From NCBI RefSeq assembly GCF_001865675.1, contig NZ_CP011319.1:372001-436000 (forward strand): a stretch of 64,000 nucleotides of DNA. The letters are read 5' to 3'. The position numbers were made by a program, and so were the translations under genes. Position 1 is the stretch's first letter; each line of letters starts with the position of its first letter. Origin of the DNA: Janthinobacterium sp. 1_2014MBL_MicDiv. GTDB lineage: Bacteria; Pseudomonadota; Gammaproteobacteria; Burkholderiales; Burkholderiaceae_D. Below the pieces are notes generated by a model. It ran no database searches. It had not been told where the DNA came from and worked only from the letters and a program-made list of their open reading frames with translations. Positions 34,264 through 42,670 of the stretch are shown piece by piece.

Positions 34264-35472
34264 TTAGGCCGGCGCGTACGCCTGCACTTCCAGCGGCTGG
34301 CCCTGGGCATCGAACTTCAGCGCCACGGACAAGCTGGTGACGCCGATGGTGGCCAGCGCGTCGCAGATATCGTCGACCTCGTCCTGCAGGTCGGCGGCCA
34401 GGTCCAGCGGCTTGTCCGCGCTGTGCAGCACGTCGCCGCCTGCCGTGTAGACATTCACGCGCAACAGCATCTCGCCATGCTCGTCGGCCGGACCGACGAC
34501 GACCGAGACGTCGCCGGCGGCCACGCCGTTTTCCGCCAGCGCATGGTTGATGCCCGACATCATTTGCAGCATCGCATATTCGCTCATGCCTTGTTCCTTG
34601 CCGCCATGGAACAGATCCTGGTACAGGAAGCTCGCTTCCAGTCCTGCGCCGGCCGGCGCCAGGCAGCGCTTGACGAGCGCGCCCACTTCCGTCGTCCACT
34701 GCTGGTAGCGCGCCATGCGGGCGTCGAACCAGGCATCGAGCGCCGCTTCATCCTTCGGTTCCACATAGAACGGGTCGTCCACGCGCTTCAGGGCAAAGCC
34801 CAGCAGGAAGCGCAGTTCGACGGCCGTATCCTGCGGGCCGAAGGCCGTTTCGCTCCAGCCGACGATGCTGCGCTCCAGGCCCGGCGTGGCCGCGATTTTC
34901 TTGTCCGTCATCGACGAATAGGCGTCGCGCACCATTTCGTGCAGGTGGCTGTAGGTGATGCGGTCGATCTCGTCGAGGTCGTAGGCATGGCTCATCAGGA
35001 CCACCTTGGCTTTCGGGCTTTCCAGTCCTGCTTGCTGAAAACTTTTCACCAGCGCTTCAAATGCTTCCTGGTCCTGGAAGCTGTCCGCTTCGCGCAGGCC
35101 GCCCGTGCTTTGCACGAGCAGGGGCACGACGAAGGCGTTGATTTCCATGGTCGGCGCATTGTCGCGGCGGATCAGCACGATGGAGGCGGCTTCCTCGATA
35201 TGGCTGCGCAAGTACTGGTAGGCGCCCACGTCTTCGTACTTGGCCCGCTCGATGGCGTCGTACAGCACTTCATCTTTCTTCTGGTTCAAGGCCTTGCGGA
35301 TGATGCGGCCGAACTCGACGGCTTGCTCGGCCAGCACCGTGCCCTGCGATTCGCTGTCTTCCTGTTCCGCCAGGTTCAGGGCCATCGTGCACAGCATGCG
35401 CGTGACGGACTCGTCCTTGTCTTCAGGCGTGTTGGCGGATTTACGGGGGACAGGGCGCTTATTTTTGGGCAT
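34264..35472 (-). CDS. DUF2863 family protein
   Basis: 402 residues, soluble and acidic, with a basic N-terminal tail (MPKNKRPVPRKSAN). It resembles the DUF2863 proteins of Burkholderiales, which have no known function; the assignment is from memory of length and composition rather than a signature. The ATG at 35472 is preferred to a TTG three codons upstream; neither has a good ribosome binding site. It is about 100 bases upstream (in transcription) of the DUF2306-like gene. Confidence 0.65.
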   Translation of the reverse strand: MPKNKRPVPRKSANTPEDKDESVTRMLCTMALNLAEQEDSESQGTVLAEQAVEFGRIIRKALNQKKDEVLYDAIERAKYEDVGAYQYLRSHIEEAASIVLIRRDNAPTMEINAFVVPLLVQSTGGLREADSFQDQEAFEALVKSFQQAGLESPKAKVVLMSHAYDLDEIDRITYSHLHEMVRDAYSSMTDKKIAATPGLERSIVGWSETAFGPQDTAVELRFLLGFALKRVDDPFYVEPKDEAALDAWFDARMARYQQWTTEVGALVKRCLAPAGAGLEASFLYQDLFHGGKEQGMSEYAMLQMMSGINHALAENGVAAGDVSVVVGPADEHGEMLLRVNVYTAGGDVLHSADKPLDLAADLQDEVDDICDALATIGVTSLSVALKFDAQGQPLEVQAYAPA

Positions 35473-35582
35473 GGCGATCAAATGGTTAGAGGACTACGGT
35501 CAGGCAAACGGAAGCGGGCGCCGCCGGCGATGCCGGCTGGCGCCCGGTGACATGATACAGGCGGCAGCGGCCGCCCGATACA

Positions 35583-36452
35583 TCAATGGTCGGTATCGAA
35601 CATCTCGTGCAGTTCGTCGAGCAGGTCGGCGGCTTCTTCCTGCGACAAGCCGAGATGCTGGCAAGCAAGTTCTCCGCCCTTGTCCCACTCGAGCGAGGTG
35701 CTGTTGCCATGGTAGCGCTGAATGCCCTTTTCGGCCAGCAGCGACAGGGCGACGAGCGAACGGATGGCGTCATCCGTGGACGGGTCGGCCAGCACCGCGT
35801 AGTCGTGGTGGTGCAGGATGGCCCAGGACACATCGGATGACAGGCCCCAGTTACGTGCCAGCAAGCAACCGATGGCCGCATGGTTGGTCTGGTGGCGCGC
35901 ATCTTCCACGCTGGTAAAGCAATTGTGCGCGTCATTCGCCGCCGCCGCATAGGTGTTGACGTAGTCGGGGAAGCGGTTCATCAGCAGGGGCACGCCGATA
36001 TCGCAGAACAGGCCGAACGTGTGGGCGATGTCGGGCGGGGCGATGCGCAGCTTGCGCGAGGCAAATACCACGGCGCGCGCGCGCTTGGCCGACACGTCCC
36101 AGAAGTGGGTCAGTTCCACGCCTTCCGCTTCCAGCGCCTGGCGCGCCAGCAAGCCCGTCATCATGGCGCTGCACTGGTTGATGCCGAGGAAATTGATGCC
36201 TTGCTCGACGGATTTGGCCTTGCGCGCGGCGCCATAGAATGGCGAGTTGGCCAGTTTCAGCAGGGCGCCCGACATGCCGACGTCGTCGGCGATGATGCGC
36301 GCGATGCGGCGCGGCGACGGGTCGTCTTCGGCCAGTTCGCGCTGCAGGTCGACCAGCAGGCTGGGGCGCGGCGGGATACGGATGGAACGCATCAAGGCGT
36401 CAACCGGATCATCGTGCACTACCTGCTTTTGCGCTGCCGCTCTCATCATCAT
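35583..36452 (-). CDS. HDOD-domain signalling protein
   Basis: 289 residues covering a single HDOD domain, the HD-GYP-related fold that lacks most metal ligands: IARIIADDVGMSGALLKLAN, INFLGINQCSAMM, HTFGLFCDIGVPLLM and HAAIGCLLARNWGL. HDOD proteins act in regulatory cascades, often with cyclic di-GMP or two-component systems, but rarely have proven enzymatic activity. Three consecutive ATG codons (36452, 36449, 36446) make the exact start uncertain. Same strand as the DUF2863 gene, 110 bases apart. Confidence 0.85.
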   Translation of the reverse strand: MMMRAAAQKQVVHDDPVDALMRSIRIPPRPSLLVDLQRELAEDDPSPRRIARIIADDVGMSGALLKLANSPFYGAARKAKSVEQGINFLGINQCSAMMTGLLARQALEAEGVELTHFWDVSAKRARAVVFASRKLRIAPPDIAHTFGLFCDIGVPLLMNRFPDYVNTYAAAANDAHNCFTSVEDARHQTNHAAIGCLLARNWGLSSDVSWAILHHHDYAVLADPSTDDAIRSLVALSLLAEKGIQRYHGNSTSLEWDKGGELACQHLGLSQEEAADLLDELHEMFDTDH

Positions 36453-36723
36453 TGTCTTGCCCGGTGGTTATCTGGTGGCGCTGCCGCTGCCCGCTGCATG
36501 AGCGTCTGGCGCAGTGCCCGACGATTATCGCTGTTTATGCATGGCAATAGTTCATCTCTGCAATATTTTGTCGACAAAATCCCCATTTTTTCCTTGCCAG
36601 AGGCCGATGCGGGCCGTTTTGCGACGCCGCCATGCCGCATTTGCATGATTAAAAAATCAAGATGGTTTTGTTTTCAAGGCTGGGCGAAACGTGCGACGGC
36701 ATGTGCGGCGCTACAATTGCTGT

Positions 36724-37302
36724 ATGAAAAACATCCTTGCCGGTATCGATTTTGCGGACGACTCTTGCCATGTGGCGCGCCAGCTGATCGGCGTGACCGT
36801 GCTCGTCGATGGCGTGGGCGGGCGCATCGTGGAAACGGAAGCGTATGACCGGCTGGATCCGGCCTCGCACACGTATGGCGGCTTGACGCCGCGTAATGCC
36901 GCCATGTTCGGTCCGCCCGCGCACGCCTATGTGTACCGCTCGTATGGCATCCACTGGTGCCTGAACTTTGTCTGCCGCGAGCCGGGCCATGGGGCGGGCG
37001 TGCTGATACGCGCGCTCGAACCCGTGGCGGGGCTCGATGCCATGCGCGCACGGCGCGGCGTCGACGAGGCGCGGCTGCTGTGTTCGGGGCCGGGCAAGGT
37101 ATGCCAGGCGCTGGGCGTCACGCATCTGCACAACCGGCTGGCGCTGGAGGCGCCGCCGTTCATGCTGCTGGCGCGCGAGGAGGATGCCCTGGTGCTGGCC
37201 GGCCCGCGCATCGGCATTTCCAAGGCGATGGACACGCCGTGGCGCTTCGCCCTGGCCGGTTCGCGCTACCTGAGCAAACCGATGCGCATGCCCGTGGACT
37301 AG
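36724..37302 (+). CDS. mpg: DNA-3-methyladenine glycosylase (AAG/Mpg family)
   Basis: 192 residues of the AAG fold: GRIVETEAYDRLDPASHTYG holds the catalytic glutamate, followed by RNAAMFGPPAHAYVYRSYGI, LIRALEP and LCSGPGKVCQALG. It excises alkylated purines such as 3-methyladenine and also hypoxanthine. No ribosome binding site is visible; TACAAT at 36712-36717 ends seven bases before the ATG, which would make the message leaderless if it is the -10 box. Functionally it complements Ada at 13370. Confidence 0.92.
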   Translation: MKNILAGIDFADDSCHVARQLIGVTVLVDGVGGRIVETEAYDRLDPASHTYGGLTPRNAAMFGPPAHAYVYRSYGIHWCLNFVCREPGHGAGVLIRALEPVAGLDAMRARRGVDEARLLCSGPGKVCQALGVTHLHNRLALEAPPFMLLAREEDALVLAGPRIGISKAMDTPWRFALAGSRYLSKPMRMPVD

Positions 37303-37317
37303 GCTGGATGCCCGGAT

Positions 37318-39021
37318 TCAGGCGCCGCGCCGGCGTGGCGGCCTGGGCCTGGCGCCGGCCGCACCGGCCCCGGACTTGCCGCGTAGCGGACTGTGCAGTG
37401 CACGCCGTTCCTGGCCAGCCGTCCTGGCGGGGTCCTGGAAGGCGTCTTCGGCCGTGCCTTGTGTGGCCGGCGTGGCGGGATCGAGGGTAAACACGCTGAC
37501 GGCCGCCGACAGCTTGACGGCCTGATCCTGCAGGCTGGCCGCCGCGGCCGCGGCTTGCTCGACCAGCGCCGCATTTTGCTGCGTGACATCATCCATTTGC
37601 GCGACGGCCTGGTTCACTTCCGTGATGCCCGAAGCCTGCTCGGCGCTGGCCTGTTTCACGCGCTGGATGATCTCGTTGACTTGCTGCACCGAGGCGACGA
37701 TGGCGCTCATGCGCTCGCCCGCCTGCTGCACGGCGACGCTGCCGCCATCGATCGTGGTGACGGAGGTGGCGATCAGGGTCTTGATTTCCCTGGCGGCCTG
37801 CGCCGAGCGGTGCGCCAGCGTGCGCACCTCGGAAGCGACGACGGCAAAGCCGCGGCCCTGTTCGCCCGCGCGCGCCGCTTCCACCGCCGCATTCAGGGCG
37901 AGGATGTTGGTCTGGAAGGAAATCCCATCGATCACGCCGATAATATCCACGATCTGGCGCGAATTGGCGCGGATGGTCGTCATCGTCGTCACTGCCTGCT
38001 GCATCGCCGTGCCCCCTTGCACGGCCAGGCTCGACGCTTGCGCCGCCAGGTCGCAAGCCAGCTGGGCATTGTTGGCATTGTCGTTGACGGCTTCCGTCAG
38101 GGTTTCCATGGCGCTCGACGTTTCTTCCAGCGAACTGGCCTGCATTTCCGTGCGGGCCGACAGGTCCAGGTTGCCGGTGGCAATTTCGCGCGAGGCCGTA
38201 TCGATCGATTGCACGGCGTCCATGATGGTGCGCAAGGTCTGGTTCAGATTGGCGATGGTCTGGTCCAGCACGCGCGAGGTGTCGGCGATCTCGTCGTTGC
38301 CCGGCTTGGGGGCGCCGGCGATCAGCTTGCCGGCGGCCAGGTCTTGCACGGCGTCGGCGATGCCGCGTATCTCCACCAGCATGGCGCGGCGCACCAGCAT
38401 GGTCACGACGATGGAAACGAGGATGGACAGCAGGACGGTCAGCAGCAGGCTCCAGCCCAGGCTGCGAAATTCCGCGCTGGCCGTCGCATGGGCCTGGCTG
38501 CTGAGCATCGTTTCCAGCGCCGACAGCTGCGCCAGCTGGGCATTGAAGCGCACGAACTGGGTTTCCGCCTTGAGCATGGAGTTGGTGGCGATCGACTGGT
38601 CCATCTGCGCCATTTCCATGGTTTCCAGCACCGCCTTGCGGTAGCCGGCCAGCGCCGTGATGGCCGCATCGAGCAGTGTCAGTTCGGTGCCCGTGGACGT
38701 CGCGCGCAGCGTCGCCAGCTGGGTGCCGATGCTGGCGTGGCGCGCCTTGATCTGCTGTTCCAATGCATCGATGCGGGCCTTGGCGAAGCTGCCGTTGGTC
38801 CACGACAGCAACTGGTACATATTGCCATGCACATGCTTGGCCTCGCCGGCCACGTCGGACGCGGCTTTCAGATGCGTGATGCGCACCTGCACCATATTTT
38901 CCAGCGAGGCATTTTGCCGCACCATGCCATACCAGGCGCCGGCGGAGCTGAGTATCAGCAGCAGCAAGACCAGAGCGGGCGCCAGCAATAATTTTGGTCC
39001 GATGCGTAGTGTATTGAGCAT
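37318..39021 (-). CDS. methyl-accepting chemotaxis protein
   Basis: 567 residues: a short N-terminus, membrane helix (about 10-30), a periplasmic four-helix-bundle-like sensor (about 31-188), a second membrane helix (about 189-210), HAMP, and a cytoplasmic signalling hairpin with ILALNAAVEAARAGEQGRGF and VRTLAHRSAQAAREI. The tail ends in a basic, Pro/Arg-rich stretch without the NWETF adaptation pentapeptide. The ATG has AGGAG six bases upstream. The gene for a free-standing Cache protein is 75 bases upstream on the same strand and has an almost identical translation start region. Confidence 0.92.
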   Translation of the reverse strand: MLNTLRIGPKLLLAPALVLLLLILSSAGAWYGMVRQNASLENMVQVRITHLKAASDVAGEAKHVHGNMYQLLSWTNGSFAKARIDALEQQIKARHASIGTQLATLRATSTGTELTLLDAAITALAGYRKAVLETMEMAQMDQSIATNSMLKAETQFVRFNAQLAQLSALETMLSSQAHATASAEFRSLGWSLLLTVLLSILVSIVVTMLVRRAMLVEIRGIADAVQDLAAGKLIAGAPKPGNDEIADTSRVLDQTIANLNQTLRTIMDAVQSIDTASREIATGNLDLSARTEMQASSLEETSSAMETLTEAVNDNANNAQLACDLAAQASSLAVQGGTAMQQAVTTMTTIRANSRQIVDIIGVIDGISFQTNILALNAAVEAARAGEQGRGFAVVASEVRTLAHRSAQAAREIKTLIATSVTTIDGGSVAVQQAGERMSAIVASVQQVNEIIQRVKQASAEQASGITEVNQAVAQMDDVTQQNAALVEQAAAAAASLQDQAVKLSAAVSVFTLDPATPATQGTAEDAFQDPARTAGQERRALHSPLRGKSGAGAAGARPRPPRRRGA

Positions 39022-39096
39022 GCTTGACTCCTGGCTGTTCCAACCGCAAGCGGCGCCGCGGCAGGCGAGCGCCCGCCGCGCACGGCAGCGGCTGTC

Positions 39097-39555
39097 TTAC
39101 TTTTTGTAGATGCCCGCTTCCAGCACCACATCGTTGACGCGCAGGATATACGTGGTCTTCGGCTCGATCTTGCCGCTGGTGGGGTTCTTGTACTGGTAGT
39201 CGACCCAGCCCTTGCCTTGCTTTTGCGCCAGCTCGATGATTTCACGGCGATATTTCTTGCCATTCGCGTCGGGCACATCCGTCAAGTCCTTGCCCACGAT
39301 GGAGGGGTTGATCGGGTGGGCCAGCACGATGCCCGTCTTGATGTCGCGCATGTCCACATACAGCGAGCCTTGCACGAAGTCGGGGTCTTTCGCCGTGATT
39401 TTCTTCATCATTTCTTCCTTGCCATGCGCCTTCATGAAGGCGGCTCCCCGTTCGGCCATGGCGATCGCATCTTTTTCCGTCGGTTCTACCGCGGCGCTGA
39501 CGCTGGCGCCGGCAAATGCCAGGCACAGCAGACTACCCGTGAATAAGCGTTTCAT
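39097..39555 (-). CDS. exported single-Cache-domain protein
   Basis: 152 residues: signal peptide MKRLFTGSLLCLAFAGASVSA, then a Cache-type sensor domain (KDAIAMAERGAAFMKAHGKE, GSLYVDMRDIKTGIVLAHP, NPSIVGKDLTDVPDANGKKY, GWVDYQYKNPTSGKIEPKTT). There is no membrane anchor or output domain, so it probably works as a soluble periplasmic ligand-binding protein. The ATG at 39555 has AAGGAG five bases upstream. Co-orientation and proximity to a chemoreceptor suggest it presents a small organic acid or similar ligand to that receptor; this is inference. Confidence 0.83.
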   Translation of the reverse strand: MKRLFTGSLLCLAFAGASVSAAVEPTEKDAIAMAERGAAFMKAHGKEEMMKKITAKDPDFVQGSLYVDMRDIKTGIVLAHPINPSIVGKDLTDVPDANGKKYRREIIELAQKQGKGWVDYQYKNPTSGKIEPKTTYILRVNDVVLEAGIYKK

Positions 39556-39836
39556 GAAGACTCCTTGTGATATCGAGGGATGTGTTGCCAAGTCGTAATT
39601 TACGTCGCCATGGCCCGCATTAAATTGCGATGGAACAAACTAAGGTGCTGCCGCATGGCAGTTGGTGGCTTATCGGCAAGCTTGTTGATTTTTGGCAATT
39701 TGGTTCCGGGTAGCAAGAATTATGATGACTTTCACAGCATGCCGGTGTCAGGCGGCAGGCGTGAAAACAGGTTGAATTGGCTGACGTAGGGCTGATTTCA
39801 TGGACGTTATCGTTATTTACTGGTAAGGAGCCGACC

Positions 39837-41213
39837 GTGGCCGCATTCATCACCGAACCGTTTTCACCCAAGTTCAAGCCCTATACGCGGCAATCCATCC
39901 AGCAAGCACGGCAGTGGTCCTGGTTGCCGGAAGAGCAGCGCGAAGCCGTGCAAGTGGTGTCGCATGTGTTGCCATTTCGCACCAATGAATATGTGCTCGA
40001 TCAATTGATCGATTGGAACAATATTCCTGACGATCCCATCTACCGGCTCGTCTTCCCGCACCGCGACATGCTGCCGCCCGAGCAGTACGCGCATTTGCGC
40101 GACCTCGTCCTGGTGCAGCGGGACAAGGCGGCTATTGATGCCTATGTGCATGGTTTGCGTCTGGGCATGAATCCGCATCCGGCCGGGCAGATGACGCATA
40201 ACGTGCCCCGGGTCAACGATGCGCCCGTGCGCGGCTTGCAGCATAAATATGCGCAAACCGTGCTGTTTTTCCCCAGCGCTGGCCAGACTTGCCATGCGTA
40301 TTGCACCTTCTGCTTCCGCTGGCCCCAGTTCGTCGGCATGGACGACATGAAATTCGATGCGCGCGAATCGCATGAGCTGGCTGCCTACCTGAAGCTGCAT
40401 CCGGAAGTGACGGACGTGCTGATCACGGGCGGCGATCCGATGATCATGAATACGCGGCAACTGGCCGCCTACCTGGAGCCGCTGCTGGACCCGGCCCTGG
40501 AACATATCCAGAACATACGCATCGGCACCAAGGCGGTGGCGTATTGGCCGCAGCGCTTTGTGTCCGACCGCGATGCCGATGATTTGCTGCGGCTGTTCGA
40601 ACGCATCGTCAAGGCCGGCAAGAACCTGGCCGTGATGGGCCATTACAGCCACGCCGTCGAGTTGCGCCAGGACATCGCGCAGCAAGCCGTGAAGCGCATC
40701 GTGTCCACGGGCGCCACCTTGCGCATGCAGGGGCCGCTGATCCGGCATATCAATGAAGACCCGAAAAGCTGGGCCGAACTGTGGCAGACGGGCACGCGCC
40801 TGGGCGCGGTTCCGTACTACATGTTTGTCGAGCGCGACACGGGCCCGCGCGGCTATTTCGAGTTGCCGCTAGCCAAGGCGCACGAGATTTTCCAGGCCGC
40901 CTACCAGATGGTATCGGGCCTGTCGCGCACGGTGCGGGGACCGTCCATGAGCGCGTTTCCCGGCAAGATCGTCATCGATGGCGTGGTCACCATCAATGGC
41001 GAGAAACTGTTTGCCCTGCAATTTTTGCAGGCACGTAATCCCGACTGGGTACGCCGGCCGTTTTATGCGAAGTTCGATGCGGAAGCGACGTGGATGGACC
41101 ATTTGAAACCCGCGTTCGGCCAGGAAAAATTCTTCTTTGAAACAGATGCGAATGGTAACGATCCTGTGCCGCAGTTTCCGCACAAAATCATCCGCCTGGC
41201 GCAGGCCGCCTGA
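39837..41213 (+). CDS. KamA-family radical SAM protein (lysine 2,3-aminomutase-like)
   Basis: 458 residues from a GTG with AAGGAG six bases upstream. The radical SAM cluster is C152-x3-C156-x2-C159 in TCHAYCTFCF, followed by the SAM-binding LITGGDPMIM. A lysine in SAFPGKIVIDGVVTING occupies the place of the PLP lysine in lysine 2,3-aminomutase. The sequence between and after these differs from classical KamA, and the protein lacks the C-terminal zinc-cysteine pattern I would expect there. Substrate therefore unknown: lysine, another amino acid, or an amine. An MFS carrier gene begins two bases after the stop. Confidence 0.82.
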   Translation: MAAFITEPFSPKFKPYTRQSIQQARQWSWLPEEQREAVQVVSHVLPFRTNEYVLDQLIDWNNIPDDPIYRLVFPHRDMLPPEQYAHLRDLVLVQRDKAAIDAYVHGLRLGMNPHPAGQMTHNVPRVNDAPVRGLQHKYAQTVLFFPSAGQTCHAYCTFCFRWPQFVGMDDMKFDARESHELAAYLKLHPEVTDVLITGGDPMIMNTRQLAAYLEPLLDPALEHIQNIRIGTKAVAYWPQRFVSDRDADDLLRLFERIVKAGKNLAVMGHYSHAVELRQDIAQQAVKRIVSTGATLRMQGPLIRHINEDPKSWAELWQTGTRLGAVPYYMFVERDTGPRGYFELPLAKAHEIFQAAYQMVSGLSRTVRGPSMSAFPGKIVIDGVVTINGEKLFALQFLQARNPDWVRRPFYAKFDAEATWMDHLKPAFGQEKFFFETDANGNDPVPQFPHKIIRLAQAA

Positions 41214-41215
41214 GC

Positions 41216-42541
41216 ATGCATGGCGCGGGCACGCCATCGCGCTCCGGCGTGGCCGTGTTTTGCCTCGTGTTCCTGCCATTTGCTCTCGGTCATTACCTGT
41301 CTTGCCTGCTGCGCGGCGTCAATGCCGTGCTGATGACGGAACTGCTGGCTTCCGTCGCCCTGACGCCAGCACAGCTGGGCTTGCTGACCAGCGCCTTCTT
41401 CCTGGCGTTTGCGCTTGTGCAATTGCCGGTTGGCATGGCGCTGGACCGCCACGGCCCCCGCGCGGTCCAAGTGTGGCTGCTGGCGCTGGCGGCCGTGGGC
41501 GTATGGCTGTTCAGCCGGGGCCACAGTTTTGCCGAGCTGATGTGGGCGCGCGCCATCATGGGCGCCGGGCTGGGCGGCTGCTTCATGGCGGCCGTGAAAG
41601 CGATCTCGTGCGTCATCGCGCCGGCGCGCCTGCCATCCGTGCATGGCTATCTGATCGCCGTGGGCGGCCTGGGCGCGGCCACGGCCACCATGCCCGTCAA
41701 GCTGGCGCTGCACTACACGGACTGGCGCGGCGTCTTCCTGGGCCTGGCGCTGGCGGCGCTGGCCATCGGCTGCCTGATCCGCCTGCTGTCGCCGGCCCTG
41801 CCCGCGCCCGCCGCTGCCGCCGGCAAGGCTGGCAAGGTCAGTGTCTGGAGCGTGTACCGCGACGCGGCTTTCCGCCGCACCATTGCGCTGATCCTGCTGC
41901 CGCACACGGTGTTCTTCGGCGTGCAAGGCTTGTGGATAGGCCGCTGGCTGGCCGACGTGGGCGGCTTGTCCGACGATAACGTGGCGTATCTGCTGTACCT
42001 GGGCATGGCGGCCGTCATCTTCGGCGCCATCGGCATGGGCATGCTGACGGAATGGGCGGCGCGGCGCGGCATCACGCCGATGCGGCTGGCGGCCGCGGGC
42101 ATCGCCCTGTTTATCGCCGTGCAACTGGGCATGGCGTGTAACAGCGTGCCCAGCCTGCCTTTGCTGTCCGTGCTGTTTACCCTGCTGGGCACGGTGACGG
42201 GCCTCGAGTATGCGATCGTCGCGCAAGGCATGCCGGCCAGCCTGACGGGCAGGGCGGCCACCTGCCTGAACCTGCTGATCTTCACGGGCGCCTTCCTGGT
42301 GCAGGCCGGCTTTGGCCTGATCCTCGGCTGCTGGCCCCTGAACAGCCAGCAGCAGTATCCGCCGCAGGCCTACCAGGTGGCGTTTGGCGTGCTGGCGGTC
42401 CTGCAGCTGCCGGGACTGGCGCTGTTTGTCATGCGCCGTGGCAGGACGGCTTGCACGGCGCCAGCGGCGAACGGCGAGCCAGGCTATGCAAGGCCTTCAT
42501 TACGGCAACCCGGACAGGGCAACGCCGCGCCTGACCGATGA
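41216..42541 (+). CDS. MFS transporter, paired with the KamA-like enzyme
   Basis: 441 residues, twelve predicted membrane helices in two six-helix halves, with motif A-like VGMALDRHGPRAVQ between helices 2 and 3. A central cytoplasmic loop lies near GKAGKVSVWSVYRDAAFR. Start ATG lies two bases after the upstream stop, so it is co-transcribed with the radical SAM gene. It most likely takes up that enzyme's substrate or exports its product. A family-level substrate cannot be read. Confidence 0.86.
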   Translation: MHGAGTPSRSGVAVFCLVFLPFALGHYLSCLLRGVNAVLMTELLASVALTPAQLGLLTSAFFLAFALVQLPVGMALDRHGPRAVQVWLLALAAVGVWLFSRGHSFAELMWARAIMGAGLGGCFMAAVKAISCVIAPARLPSVHGYLIAVGGLGAATATMPVKLALHYTDWRGVFLGLALAALAIGCLIRLLSPALPAPAAAAGKAGKVSVWSVYRDAAFRRTIALILLPHTVFFGVQGLWIGRWLADVGGLSDDNVAYLLYLGMAAVIFGAIGMGMLTEWAARRGITPMRLAAAGIALFIAVQLGMACNSVPSLPLLSVLFTLLGTVTGLEYAIVAQGMPASLTGRAATCLNLLIFTGAFLVQAGFGLILGCWPLNSQQQYPPQAYQVAFGVLAVLQLPGLALFVMRRGRTACTAPAANGEPGYARPSLRQPGQGNAAPDR

Positions 42542-42602
42542 GGGCGGCAGCGTCGCAACGTGAACCCGGCCTGGCCGCATCGACTCGTCATGGAGAAAAA
42601 AT

Positions 42603-42631
42603 TTGCTTTTTTGATACTTGAATAATATACA
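42603..42631 (+). promoter_or_regulatory. predicted sigma-70 promoter of the serine hydrolase gene
   Basis: TTGCTT (42603-42608), 17-base spacer, TATACA (42626-42631), in an AT-rich island within otherwise GC-rich DNA, about 40 bases upstream of the gene's ATG. Confidence 0.5.
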
Positions 42632-42670
42632 CTCCTCGCTACCGACCATTTCCATGGGGAAATTCAAGAC

